Of a DNA stretch of 64,000 nt, positions 16,186 to 26,684 are shown piece by piece. The DNA comes from Leisingera daeponensis DSM 23529 (GTDB lineage Bacteria > Pseudomonadota > Alphaproteobacteria > Rhodobacterales > Rhodobacteraceae). Under the pieces are notes generated by a model. That model worked only from the letters and a program-made list of their open reading frames with translations. It had not been told where the DNA came from and did not search any database. The DNA lies in assembly GCF_000473145.1 (NCBI RefSeq), contig NZ_KI421502.1, positions 1 through 64,000 on the forward strand, in the 5' to 3' direction. Numbering within the stretch: position 1 is the stretch's first letter; each line of letters begins with the position of its first letter. The position numbers were made by a program, and so were the translations under genes.

Positions 16186-17703
16186 ATGGAGAACATGTCC
16201 CAGATATCCAGTACCCTCCTGGCGCTGCTTGAATTCCTGTCCTACGCCTTCATCTTCGCCATCGGGGCGGGCCTGTTGTGGCTGATCGTTCTGTATATCC
16301 GCGACAAGACCCAGACCGACAGCACCCTGCGGCGCAACTATCCGGTGATTGCCCGCTTCCGCTATCTGTTTGAGCATCTGGGCGAGTTTTTCCGGCAGTA
16401 TTTCTTTGCCCTCGACCGCGAGGAGATGCCGTTCAACCGCGCCGAACGCTCCTGGGTCTACCGCGCCGCCAAGAATGTGGATTCCACGATCGCCTTCGGC
16501 TCCACCCGCGATCTGCGGCGGCCCGGCACCGTCTATTTCGCCAATTGCCCGTTCCCGTCGCTGTCGCATGAGGCCTCGCCCCCGGCCGAAATCACCATCG
16601 GCCCCCATGCCCGCCACCCCTACACCACCAGCTCGATCTTCAACATCTCCGGCATGAGCTATGGCGCGATTTCGGTGCCCGCGGTGCGGGCGCTGTCGGC
16701 CGGCGCCAAAAAGGCCGGCATCTGGCTCAACACCGGCGAGGGCGGCTTGTCGCCCTACCATCTGGAAGGCGGCTGCGACCTCGTGTTCCAGATCGGCACC
16801 GGCAAGTTCGGCGTCCGCAAGCCCGAAGGCGGCTTTGACGAGGACAAGCTGCGCGCGGTGGCCGCGCATGACACCGTCCGCATGTTCGAACTGAAGCTCA
16901 GCCAGGGCGCCAAGCCCGGCAAGGGCGGCATCCTGCCCGGCGCCAAGGTGACTCCGGAAATCGCCGCCATCCGCGGCCTCACCCCCGGCGAGGACGCGAT
17001 CAGCCCAAACCGCCACCCGGAAATCGGCTGTGTCGGCGACCTGCTGGACATGATTGCCTATGTTCGCGAGGTGACCGGCAAGCCGGTGGGGTTCAAGGCG
17101 GTGCTGGGCGCCCATGGCTTTATCGAGGGCATCTGCCAGGAGGTCCTGTCCCGCGGCATCGAAAGCGCCCCGGATTTCATCACCATCGACAGCGCCGACG
17201 GCGGCACCGGCGCCGCCCCGATGAGCCTGATCGACAACATGGGGATGCCTCTGCGCGAAAGCCTGCCGCTGGCCGTCGACACCCTGATCCGCTATGGCCT
17301 GCGCGACCGCATCAAGGTCTGCGCCAGCGGCAAGCTGGTCAACCCGTCAGAGGTCGCCTGGGCGTTCTGCGCCGGGGCCGATTTCGTCAACTCCGCCCGC
17401 GGCTTCATGTTTGCGCTCGGCTGCATCCAGGCGCTGCAGTGCAACAAGAACACCTGCCCCACCGGCATCACCACCCACGACCGCAGGCTGCAATTCGGCC
17501 TCGACCCGGCCAGCAAATCGGAACGGGTCGCCTATTATGCCCGCAACATGAAAAAGGAAGTCGGCATCATCGCCCACAGCTGCGGCGTGTCAGAGCCGCG
17601 GCTCTTGAAACGCTACCATGCGCGCATCGTGCTGGATACCGGCCGCTCCGTCTCGATGGACGAGCTGTATCCGACGCCGGAACAGCAGCACGCCGCGCAA
17701 TAA
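16186..17703 (+). CDS. FMN-binding glutamate synthase-family protein with N-terminal membrane helix
   Basis: The 505-residue protein begins with one hydrophobic helix (LEFLSYAFIFAIGAGLLWLIVLYI). It continues with the FMN-binding central domain of glutamate synthase: NISGMSYGAISVPAVRALSAGA, NTGEGGLSPYH, KPGKGGILPGAKVT, DSADGGTGAAP and the CNKNTCPTGI cysteine region. There is no glutamine amidotransferase domain, so it is not a complete GltB. Stand-alone proteins of this type occur in glutamate-linked amine pathways. Start is 16186 or 16195 (MENMSQ); GAAGGAG just upstream fits the second better. It probably forms an operon with the next two genes, which suggests catabolic rather than ammonium-assimilating use. 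Confidence 0.82.
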   Translation: MENMSQISSTLLALLEFLSYAFIFAIGAGLLWLIVLYIRDKTQTDSTLRRNYPVIARFRYLFEHLGEFFRQYFFALDREEMPFNRAERSWVYRAAKNVDSTIAFGSTRDLRRPGTVYFANCPFPSLSHEASPPAEITIGPHARHPYTTSSIFNISGMSYGAISVPAVRALSAGAKKAGIWLNTGEGGLSPYHLEGGCDLVFQIGTGKFGVRKPEGGFDEDKLRAVAAHDTVRMFELKLSQGAKPGKGGILPGAKVTPEIAAIRGLTPGEDAISPNRHPEIGCVGDLLDMIAYVREVTGKPVGFKAVLGAHGFIEGICQEVLSRGIESAPDFITIDSADGGTGAAPMSLIDNMGMPLRESLPLAVDTLIRYGLRDRIKVCASGKLVNPSEVAWAFCAGADFVNSARGFMFALGCIQALQCNKNTCPTGITTHDRRLQFGLDPASKSERVAYYARNMKKEVGIIAHSCGVSEPRLLKRYHARIVLDTGRSVSMDELYPTPEQQHAAQ

Positions 17704-17737
17704 GGCCCCCAAGCCATCACTCCTGCAGGAGACCCCC

Positions 17738-19407
<1,670 letters not shown>

Positions 19408-19411
<4 letters not shown>

Positions 19412-20793
19412 GCGAAACCATAGAGGTTGTGAACCCGTTCAGCCTGGAACCTATCGGCACGGTCGAGACCAGCGACTGGGACCGGATCGACGCCATGCTG
19501 GACACCGCGCACGGGCTGTTCCGCAACCGCGACGGGTGGCTGCCCGCCTATCAGCGTATCGATATCCTCAAGAAAACCGCCCGGCTGATGGAGGACCGCT
19601 TTGACGAGCTGGCCCTCTTGATCGCCAGCGAGGGCGGCAAGCCCCTGGCCGACGCCAAGGTCGAGGTCACCCGCGCCATCGGCGGGGTGGAGCTGTGCGT
19701 GCATGAGACCGGACAGATGACGGGCAGGGAAATCCCGATGGACCTGACCGAGGCCGGATCGGGCCGCATCGCCTTTACCCAGCGCGAGCCGATCGGGGTG
19801 GTCGTGGCCGCCAGCGCCTTCAACCACCCCTTGAACCTGATCGTGCATCAGGTCGCGCCCGCCGTTGCCACCGGCTGCCCGGTGATCGTGAAGCCCGCAC
19901 AGGACACGCCGCTGTCGTGCCGGGCCTTTGTCGGCATCCTGCACGAAGCCGGGCTGCCGCAGGACTGGTGCCGCGATGTGGTCTGCTCCAACGCGGTGGC
20001 GGAGAGGATGATCACCGACCCGCGCGCGGGCTTCTTCTCCTTCATCGGCTCCGCCCGCGTCGGCTGGATGCTGCGCTCCAAGCTCGCCCCCGGCACCCGC
20101 TGCGCCCTGGAACACGGCGGCGCCGCGCCGGTGATCGTGGCAGAGGATGCCGGGATCGACGCGATGATCCCGCTGCTGGCCAAGGGCGGCTTCTACCACT
20201 CCGGCCAGGTCTGCGTCTCGGTCCAGCGCGTCTTTGCCCCCGCCGCCAAGGCCGAAGAGATCGCGCAGAAACTGGCGGAGGCGGCACAGGCGCTGAAGGT
20301 GGGCGACGCCACCGACCCCAGCGTCGATTGCGGCCCGCTGATCCGCCCCGCCGAGGTCGACCGGGTGGAGGACTGGGTGCAGGAAGCTGTTGACGGCGGC
20401 GCCAGGGTGCTGGCGGGCGGCAAGCGGCTGGGCGAGACCACCTATGCCCCCACCGTGCTGCTGGACCCGCCCGCGGACGCCCGCGTCTCGCAGCAGGAGA
20501 TCTTCGGCCCGGTGATCTGCGTCTACAGCACCGGCAGCATTCCGCAGGCCATCGCGACCGCCAACAGCCTGCCCTATGCCTTCCAGGCCGCGGTTTTCAC
20601 CCAAAGCCTGGACACCGCGATGCAGGCGGTGCGCGGACTGGATGCCACCGCGGTCATGGTCAACGACCACACCGCCTTCCGGGTCGACTGGATGCCCTTC
20701 GCCGGCCGCCGCCAGTCCGGCTACAACACCGGCGGCATCGGCTACACAATGCATGACATGACCCAGGACAAGATGGCGGTGATCCGGCTCTGA
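19408..20793 (+). CDS. Aldehyde dehydrogenase family protein
   Basis: A 461-residue NAD(P)-dependent aldehyde dehydrogenase. Visible landmarks are VVAASAFNHPLNLIVHQVAPA, the catalytic Glu in LEHGGAAPV, the catalytic Cys in HSGQVCVSVQRV, and QQEIFGPVICVY. HSGQVCVSVQR and a short N-terminus place it near the non-phosphorylating/phosphonoacetaldehyde-type branch rather than betaine aldehyde dehydrogenase. It overlaps the TPP enzyme gene by 4 bp and probably oxidises an aldehyde made or released by that enzyme. Confidence 0.85.
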
Positions 20794-20807
20794 CACTGGG
20801 ATGCGCC

Positions 20808-20832
20808 AGGCGGGGCTGTTCCAGGCCCGCCT
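20808..20832. terminator. Candidate terminator between aldehyde dehydrogenase and AraC genes
   Basis: AGGCGGG and CCCGCCT pair around an 11-nt loop in the short convergent gap. There is no T-run on the plus strand. Confidence 0.4.
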
Positions 20833-21721
20833 AGGACGCGGCCGCCGGGGCCGGTTTTTCGTCCCGCGGCGGGAGGCCGAACTTGCGGGCATATTCACGG
20901 CTGAACTGAGTCGGGCTTTCATAGCCCACGTCATAGGCCGCCGAGGCCACCGACCGGCCGCCGCTCATCAGCAGGCGCCGCGCCTCCAGCAGGCGCAGCT
21001 CCTTCTGGTACTGCAGCGGCGTGGTGGAGGTGAGCGTCTTGAAATGCTCGTGAAAGGTCGATTGGCTCATCCCTGCCGCGGCGGCCAGCTCCGCCACCGC
21101 AATCGGCGCCTTATACCCCGCGCGGATCAGCGCAATCGCCTTGGAAATCCGGCTCGCCGGGCTTTCGTGCAGCAGCAGTTGCCGCAGCATCCCGCCGTGC
21201 TGGGCGCGCAGCAGCCGGAAATGGATCTCCCGCAGCACCAGCGGCGCCAGCGCCTGCACCTCCGCCGGGTCCCGGGACAGCCGGAACAGCCGCGCCATGG
21301 CATCGGTCAGCGCCGCATCGCTGTCCGCCACGCTCATCGAATGGGTGCCCCGCTGCTGCCCTTGCGCCGCGCCGGCCAGATCATACAGGCTGCGCGCGGT
21401 GGCCAGGTCCAGCCGCAGCACCAGCGAGACATAGGGCCTGTCCGGCGCGGCCTCGATCACCCCCGCCGTCACCGGCAGCGCATGGCTGACGATCAGCGAC
21501 ATGCCCGCGCCATAGCGGATCACCCGGTCGTCCAGATGCGCCTCCTTGGCGCCCTGCAGCACCAGGCACATGACCGGCTCATAGACCATCGCCTGAAACG
21601 CGCTCGGGGTCTCGCGGCAAAAGGCCAGCAGCCCGTCCACCCCGGTCTCGCAGCCCTCCTCCGGCGTGCCCTTGGCGCGGACAAAGGCGGCAACCTCGTC
21701 AATCAGATCCTGCGGCACCAT
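20831..21721 (-). CDS. AraC-family transcriptional regulator
   Basis: The 296-residue protein has an N-terminal AraC_N-type cupin domain (about 20-180). Its C-terminal double helix-turn-helix (about 195-285) includes IAVAELAAAAGMSQSTFHEHFKTLTSTTPLQYQKELRLLEARRLL and VASAAYDVGYESPTQFSREYARKFG, the standard AraC/XylS signature. It is divergent from the SDR-iorAB operon, with a 16-bp direct repeat between them, and is therefore the likely regulator of that operon. The effector is unknown; AraC_N proteins often sense aldehydes or aromatics. Confidence 0.9.
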   Translation of the reverse strand: MVPQDLIDEVAAFVRAKGTPEEGCETGVDGLLAFCRETPSAFQAMVYEPVMCLVLQGAKEAHLDDRVIRYGAGMSLIVSHALPVTAGVIEAAPDRPYVSLVLRLDLATARSLYDLAGAAQGQQRGTHSMSVADSDAALTDAMARLFRLSRDPAEVQALAPLVLREIHFRLLRAQHGGMLRQLLLHESPASRISKAIALIRAGYKAPIAVAELAAAAGMSQSTFHEHFKTLTSTTPLQYQKELRLLEARRLLMSGGRSVASAAYDVGYESPTQFSREYARKFGLPPRDEKPAPAAAS

Positions 21722-21790
21722 CGGCGCACCTCCTGTTCCGCCCTGACTATAGGCGCGGGGCCGCCGCGGCAGAACCGTAAATCCCGGCGC

Positions 21791-21827
21791 TCCGGAGGAT
21801 CAGGCAGATCATCCGGAGGATCAGGCA
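21791..21827. promoter_or_regulatory. Direct-repeat operator, probably AraC-bound
   Basis: TCCGGAGGATCAGGCA occurs twice without mismatch, starting at 21791 and 21812. The 21-bp period (two helical turns) is the layout AraC-family proteins use. The repeats sit between the divergent AraC gene and the SDR gene, about 100 bp ahead of the latter. Confidence 0.8.
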
Positions 21828-21923
21828 AGGCAATCCGCCGCGCGCGCCCTACCTTTTGCTGCAAACAGCACAGCCGGGGCGGCGGCAGGCCCTGGCAGCA
21901 CAACACTTGCGGGAGGACATTTC

Positions 21924-22763
21924 ATGTACACAGACGCAGTTGCAGCAGGCGGCCTGGCAGTGGTGACCGGCGGCGCCAGCGGGGTTGGTTTCGCGGCCGC
22001 CGAACGCTTTGCCCAGGCCGGGCTGGGGGTGGTTCTGGCCGACCTGCCGGGCGAGGCGCTGGACCAGGCGGCAGAGCGCTTGCGCAGCCTGGCCGCGGCG
22101 AACGCGCCGGTGCTGGCGGTTGCAACCGACGTCAGCAAGGCGCAGGGCCTCGCGGCGCTGGCCGACGCGGCCTTTGATGCGGGCGAGGTGGCGGTGCTGA
22201 TGAACAACGCGGGCATCGCCCGCCCCTCCGGCAGCTGGGAAAACCCCGACGCCTGGCGCGCGATGATCGAGGTGAACCTGTTCGGCGTGCTGAACGGCGT
22301 GCAGGCCTTTCTGCCGCGGATGATCGCCGCCGCGCGCCCCGCGGCAGTGGTCAACACCGGCTCCAAACAGGGCATCACCACGCCGCCGGGCAATCCGGGA
22401 TACAATGTCTCCAAGGCGGCCGTGAAGGTGCTGACAGAGATGCTGGCCCATGATCTGCGCCAGGCGGAAGCGCCAATCAGCGCGCATCTGTTCGTGCCCG
22501 GCTTCACCTATACCGGCATGATCGCCAGCTTCATGCCGGAAAAACCCGCCGCCGCCTGGACCTCGGCGCAGACGGTGGACCATCTGCTGACCCGCATGGC
22601 AGCGGGCGATTTCTATATCCTCTGCCCCGACAACGACGTGACCCCCGAGCGCGACCAGCGCCGGGTCGCCTGGGCCCTGGGCGACATCCTGGAAAACCGC
22701 CCGGCCCTGTCGCGCTGGCATCCCGATTACGCGGACGCCTTTGCCGGTTTCGAAAAATCCTGA
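21924..22763 (+). CDS. Short-chain dehydrogenase/reductase
   Basis: This 279-residue SDR has the cofactor motif TGGASGVGFAAA, NNAGIA, and the catalytic Ser in NTGSKQG followed by YNVSK (Tyr-x-x-x-Lys). Cofactor choice is probably NAD(P) with an acidic residue in LADLP, which favours NAD. It starts after TGCGGGAGG and is the first gene of an operon with a molybdenum hydroxylase (iorAB-like), so it may handle an alcohol or aldehyde in the same route. Confidence 0.87.
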   Translation: MYTDAVAAGGLAVVTGGASGVGFAAAERFAQAGLGVVLADLPGEALDQAAERLRSLAAANAPVLAVATDVSKAQGLAALADAAFDAGEVAVLMNNAGIARPSGSWENPDAWRAMIEVNLFGVLNGVQAFLPRMIAAARPAAVVNTGSKQGITTPPGNPGYNVSKAAVKVLTEMLAHDLRQAEAPISAHLFVPGFTYTGMIASFMPEKPAAAWTSAQTVDHLLTRMAAGDFYILCPDNDVTPERDQRRVAWALGDILENRPALSRWHPDYADAFAGFEKS

Positions 22764-22797
22764 CCCGTAAATTACAGCCAAGGGAGACCCCTCAGCC

Positions 22798-23259
22798 ATG
22801 GCAATTTCATTGAAACTCAACGGCCAGACGCATCAGGTCGAGGCCGACCCCGGCACCCCGCTGCTGTGGGTGATCCGCGATGAACTGAAGCTCACCGGCA
22901 CCAAGTTCGGCTGCGGCGTGGCCGCCTGCGGCGCCTGCACCGTGCATCTGGACGGCGAGCCCGTGCGCTCCTGCCAGACCTATGTCGAGGACGCCGAAGG
23001 CGCCGAGATCACCACCATCGAAGGGCTGGACTCCAAGGTGTCCAAGGCCGTGCAGGACGCCTGGGTGGAGCTGGACGTGGTGCAGTGCGGCTACTGCCAG
23101 TCGGGCCAGATCATGTCCGCCGTGGGCCTGCTGAGCGAAAACCCCAAGCCGACGGTCGAGGAGATCGACGATTACATGAACGGCAACGTCTGCCGCTGCG
23201 CAACCTACCAGCGCATCCGCGCCGCGATCCAGCGCGCATCCGAAATGATGGAGGCCTGA
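22798..23259 (+). CDS. iorA: Molybdenum hydroxylase 2Fe-2S subunit (isoquinoline 1-oxidoreductase alpha-like)
   Basis: The 153-residue protein carries two [2Fe-2S] clusters: a plant-ferredoxin type one (CGVAACGACTVHLDG, RSCQT) and the helical type one (CGYCQSGQ and CRCATY). The Met-Ala-Ile-Ser start and size match the small subunit of the IorAB / aldehyde oxidase (two-subunit, FAD-free) branch of the xanthine oxidase family. Its stop is one base from the next ATG, and the partner large subunit follows. Confidence 0.88.
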   Translation: MAISLKLNGQTHQVEADPGTPLLWVIRDELKLTGTKFGCGVAACGACTVHLDGEPVRSCQTYVEDAEGAEITTIEGLDSKVSKAVQDAWVELDVVQCGYCQSGQIMSAVGLLSENPKPTVEEIDDYMNGNVCRCATYQRIRAAIQRASEMMEA

Positions 23260-23260
23260 T

Positions 23261-25438
23261 ATGACCCTCACCACCTCCCGCCGCGGTTTCCTCGCGTCCG
23301 CCGCCGCCGCTGCCGCGGTCCTCTATGTCGGCGTCCGGCCGAACGGCGCGCTGGCGGCAGGCGCCGCGCCTGCGCATCTGAACCCGTTTGTGAAGATCAG
23401 CGCCGACGGCACCGTCACCGCCATTATCAAGCACTTCGAGAAGGGCCAGGGCCCGGCCACCGGCCTCACCACCCTGATCGCCGAGGAGCTGGGCGTTTCG
23501 ATGGAGGACATTCGTTACGAATTCGCCCCCTCAGATGCCGCGCGCTATGCCAACCTGGCGTTCGGGCAGATGCAGGGCACCGGCGGCTCCACCGCGATGG
23601 CCAACTCCTTTATGCAGTACCGCCAGGCCGGGGCCGCCGCGCGCGAGATGCTGATCCAGGCCGCTGCCGAGGCCTGGGGCGCAGACGCGGCAGCGCTGAC
23701 CCTTGAAGACGGCCGCATCACGGGCGCAGGCCAGGAGGCGCCGATTGCGGATTTCGTCGCCGCCGCCGCGCAGATGGAGGCCCCGGCAGAGCCGCGGCTG
23801 AAGGATCCCAGCGAATTCCGCCTGATCGGCAACCCGCAGGTGAAGCGCAAGGACTCGCTGCCCAAGACCAATGGCACCGCGAAGTTTGCCATGGACCTGC
23901 ACCTGCCAAACCAGATGGTTGCCGTCATCCTCCGCAGTCCGCGGATGGGCGGGCTGGCCAACGGGTTTGACGATACCGGTGCCAAGGCGGTCAAAGGCTA
24001 CATCCGCGCCGCCGTCCTGCCCAACCAGGCGGGCGTCGCAGTCTATGCCGAGAACACCTGGGCCGCGTTCCAGGCCCGCGACGCGATCACCGCGGACTGG
24101 GATTTCTCAAACGCCGAAAGCCGCAGCTCGGACCAGATCCGCGAGGAACTTCTGGCCGCGGTGAACGCGGAGCCGGAATTCAACGTGACCGGCGCGGACC
24201 ACGCCGCCACCACGGAGCAGATCGAGGGCGCGGCGCAGGTGGTGGAGCAGACCTTCTACTTCCCGCTGCTGGCGCACGCGCCGATGGAGCCGCTCACCTG
24301 CACCATCGAAGCCGGCGCGGACGGCGGCGTCACCCTGCACGACGGCTGCCAGTTCCCCAGCGGGCCGCATATGGCGCTGGCGCAGATCTTCCAGCTGCCG
24401 ATGGACAAGGTGCGCATCAACACCATGTTTGCCGGCGGCTCCTTCGGCCGCCGCGCCACGCCCACGGCGGATTACCAGGTGGAGGCGGCGCTGGCCTTTG
24501 CCCTGACCGACCGCACCCGCCCGGTCAAACTGGTCTGGTCGCGCGAGGATGACATCACCGGCGGCTATTACCGCCCCGCGGTGGCGCACCGGGTGCGGGT
24601 TGGTCTGGACGCAGAGGGCAATATCACCGGCTGGGACCACCGCATCGCCGCGCAGTCGATCCTGAAAGGCACCGCGTTCGAGAGCATGATGGTGCACGGC
24701 GGCGTCGATCACAGCTCGGTCGAGGGCGCGGCGGACACCCCCTACAGGATACCGGGGCAGTTCACCGGCCTCAGCGACGTGGCCAAGGCGACCCCGGTGC
24801 TGTGGTGGCGCTCCGTCGGGCACACCCATACCGCCTATGTGATGGAGGTCATGATGGACGCCGCCGCCCGCGCCGCAGGCCGCGATCCGGTGGACTTCCG
24901 CCTTGCCCTGCTGGAGGGCGGCGGCGAGGATCAGCAGCGGCTGGCAGGGGTGCTGAAACTGGCCGCGGACAAGGGCGGCTGGGGCAGCGCGCCGGAGGGC
25001 CGCAGCCAGGGCATCGCTGTCCACAAGAGCTTTGGCAGCTATGTGGCCGAGGTGGTGGAGATCTCCGGCACTGCCGATGACGGGGTGCAGATCGAGAAAG
25101 TCACCTGCGCGGTTGACTGCGGCATCGCCGTCAACCCGGATGTGATCAAGGCGCAGATGGAGGGCGGCATCGGCTACGGCCTGGGCCATGCGATGCGCAA
25201 CCAGATCACCCTGACCGAGGGCGTCGTGGACCAGTTCAACTTCCCCGATTACGAGCCGCTGCGGATCGGTGACATCGGCGCCATCGAGGTGCATATCGTG
25301 CCCTCCGCCGAGATGCCCACGGGGGTTGGCGAGCCCGGCACCCCGCCCGCGGCCCCGGCGCTGGCCAATGCCATCGCGGCGAACGGCCCGCGAGTGACAG
25401 AGCTGCCGATGAACCTCAACGGCGTCAGCTTCGCCTGA
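23261..25438 (+). CDS. iorB: Molybdenum hydroxylase large subunit (isoquinoline 1-oxidoreductase beta-like), Tat-exported
   Basis: This 725-residue protein begins with a twin-arginine signal (SRRGFLASAAAAAAVL), as IorB-type subunits do. It shows the molybdopterin-binding GGSFGRR motif near residue 400 and the catalytic Glu in GVGEPGTPPAAPALANA near the C-terminus. Such enzymes hydroxylate N-heterocycles or oxidise aldehydes, passing electrons through the 2Fe-2S subunit to a periplasmic cytochrome or quinone. No cytochrome or MoCo chaperone gene follows. The AraC regulator at 20831 probably controls it. Aldehyde and heterocycle substrates cannot be told apart here. Confidence 0.87.
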   Translation: MTLTTSRRGFLASAAAAAAVLYVGVRPNGALAAGAAPAHLNPFVKISADGTVTAIIKHFEKGQGPATGLTTLIAEELGVSMEDIRYEFAPSDAARYANLAFGQMQGTGGSTAMANSFMQYRQAGAAAREMLIQAAAEAWGADAAALTLEDGRITGAGQEAPIADFVAAAAQMEAPAEPRLKDPSEFRLIGNPQVKRKDSLPKTNGTAKFAMDLHLPNQMVAVILRSPRMGGLANGFDDTGAKAVKGYIRAAVLPNQAGVAVYAENTWAAFQARDAITADWDFSNAESRSSDQIREELLAAVNAEPEFNVTGADHAATTEQIEGAAQVVEQTFYFPLLAHAPMEPLTCTIEAGADGGVTLHDGCQFPSGPHMALAQIFQLPMDKVRINTMFAGGSFGRRATPTADYQVEAALAFALTDRTRPVKLVWSREDDITGGYYRPAVAHRVRVGLDAEGNITGWDHRIAAQSILKGTAFESMMVHGGVDHSSVEGAADTPYRIPGQFTGLSDVAKATPVLWWRSVGHTHTAYVMEVMMDAAARAAGRDPVDFRLALLEGGGEDQQRLAGVLKLAADKGGWGSAPEGRSQGIAVHKSFGSYVAEVVEISGTADDGVQIEKVTCAVDCGIAVNPDVIKAQMEGGIGYGLGHAMRNQITLTEGVVDQFNFPDYEPLRIGDIGAIEVHIVPSAEMPTGVGEPGTPPAAPALANAIAANGPRVTELPMNLNGVSFA

Positions 25439-25444
25439 GCCTCT

Positions 25445-25475
25445 CCCCGCGCCGGACAAGGAGTCCGGTGCGGGG
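25445..25475. terminator. Terminator after iorB
   Basis: CCCCGCGCCGGAC and GTCCGGTGCGGGG form a 13-bp stem with one G-T pair and a 5-nt loop, followed by AAATCCGTTTT. It lies between convergent genes. Confidence 0.75.
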
Positions 25476-25511
25476 AAATCCGTTTTAAATACAAGATTTT
25501 AGACCCACGTC

Positions 25512-26414
25512 TCAGACCAGCCCCATGGCGATGGCGGACTGCGGCGTGATCCCGAGATCGGCAAATCCCGCCGTTGCCTCCCCCACCGTATTGTCATGCT
25601 CCATCAGGGCGATCTGCGCCCGCGTCACCGGCGGATGCGGCAGCAGCGACAGCGGCACAGCCCCCGCCCGCCACAGCGCAAAGGGCACCGGCACCAGCAG
25701 GCGGCGGCGCCCCGACCGCACCGCGAGCCGCCGCAGGATTTGCCGGTAGGTGAACACATCCGGCCCGCCCAGCTCAAACACCTTACGCGGCGCCCGCGCG
25801 CCATCCAGCAGGCGGCAGACGGCCTCCGCCACATCGCCCGCCCAGACCGGCTGCAGCCGCGTGCGCCCGTTGCCGAACAGCGGGATCACCGGCAGGCGGT
25901 CGACAATCTTCTGCAGGTCGCCGAAGAAGGCGCCGCTGCGGCTGAACATCACGCTGGGCCGCAGGATCACGGCGCCCGGAGAGACGCTGCGCACGGCGGC
26001 CTCGCCCTCGGCACGGGCGCGCACATAGGCCGAGGGCGATTGCAGGCTGGCGCCAATGCCGGAGATATGGACCAGCCGCTGCACCCCGCCGTCACGCGCC
26101 AGCCGGGCAATCCGGCGGGCGCCCTCGGCATGAACGCCCTGAAAGCTTTGCTGGCGGGTCTCGGCGTAAAAGCCAATGCAGTTGACCACGGCAGAGGCGC
26201 CTTCCAGCGCCCGGGCCAGGGTGTCCGGGTCCGCCAGATCCATCCCCACCAGCCGGACCCCGCGGTCCCAGCAGCTGCGATAGGAGGCGGCGGCCTCCGG
26301 AAACCGGGTTCCGGCACTGACAGGGCAGCCGCGGTCCTGCAGCCGGCGCACCACCCGCTGGCCCAGAAACCCGGTGCCGCCAAGCACGATCACATTCCGC
26401 ACGCTGGTCTTCAT
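25512..26414 (-). CDS. NAD(P)-binding protein, NDUFA9 / atypical SDR type
   Basis: This 300-residue protein has an N-terminal Rossmann motif (VIVLGGTGFLGQRVVRRL). The SDR catalytic tetrad is not evident, since no YxxxK follows the HISGIGAS segment. This matches the complex I NDUFA9-like / NmrA-like atypical SDRs that bind NAD(P) for structural or regulatory reasons. The start at 26414 (MKTSVRNVIVLGG) was preferred over a longer frame. It may be monocistronic: 270 bp and a parS-like palindrome separate it from the gene upstream. Confidence 0.75.
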   Translation of the reverse strand: MKTSVRNVIVLGGTGFLGQRVVRRLQDRGCPVSAGTRFPEAAASYRSCWDRGVRLVGMDLADPDTLARALEGASAVVNCIGFYAETRQQSFQGVHAEGARRIARLARDGGVQRLVHISGIGASLQSPSAYVRARAEGEAAVRSVSPGAVILRPSVMFSRSGAFFGDLQKIVDRLPVIPLFGNGRTRLQPVWAGDVAEAVCRLLDGARAPRKVFELGGPDVFTYRQILRRLAVRSGRRRLLVPVPFALWRAGAVPLSLLPHPPVTRAQIALMEHDNTVGEATAGFADLGITPQSAIAMGLV

Positions 26415-26602
26415 GGCGTTTCGCCCCGCGTAAGCCTGCGTCAGCGGCGCAGGCCTGCCCGCCCGGCAGCAACCGCCCGCCGGACCAACCCCTAGCAGCG
26501 CTACCACATAGCGCGCCCGCCCGCCCGCGCCACCGGCGGCAGCAAGTGCGCCGCCCCGGCGCCATCGCCAGCCCGCGTGCGGCGCGGCAGGCGGCGGGCA
26601 AA

Positions 26603-26616
26603 TTGTCAGCTGACAA
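26603..26616. repeat. parS-like palindrome, distant copy
   Basis: A perfect TTGTCAGCTGACAA 14-mer, identical to the four copies at and near repABC but 22-24 kb away, in the gap between the argE-like gene and the NAD-binding gene. Its immediate flanks are less symmetric than the other copies. Confidence 0.75.
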
Positions 26617-26684
26617 CTCCGGTAAAATTTTAGGCACCCCGCCAGGCTGGCGCGCGGTCAGGACCGCCCTCCCGGACACCGGCC

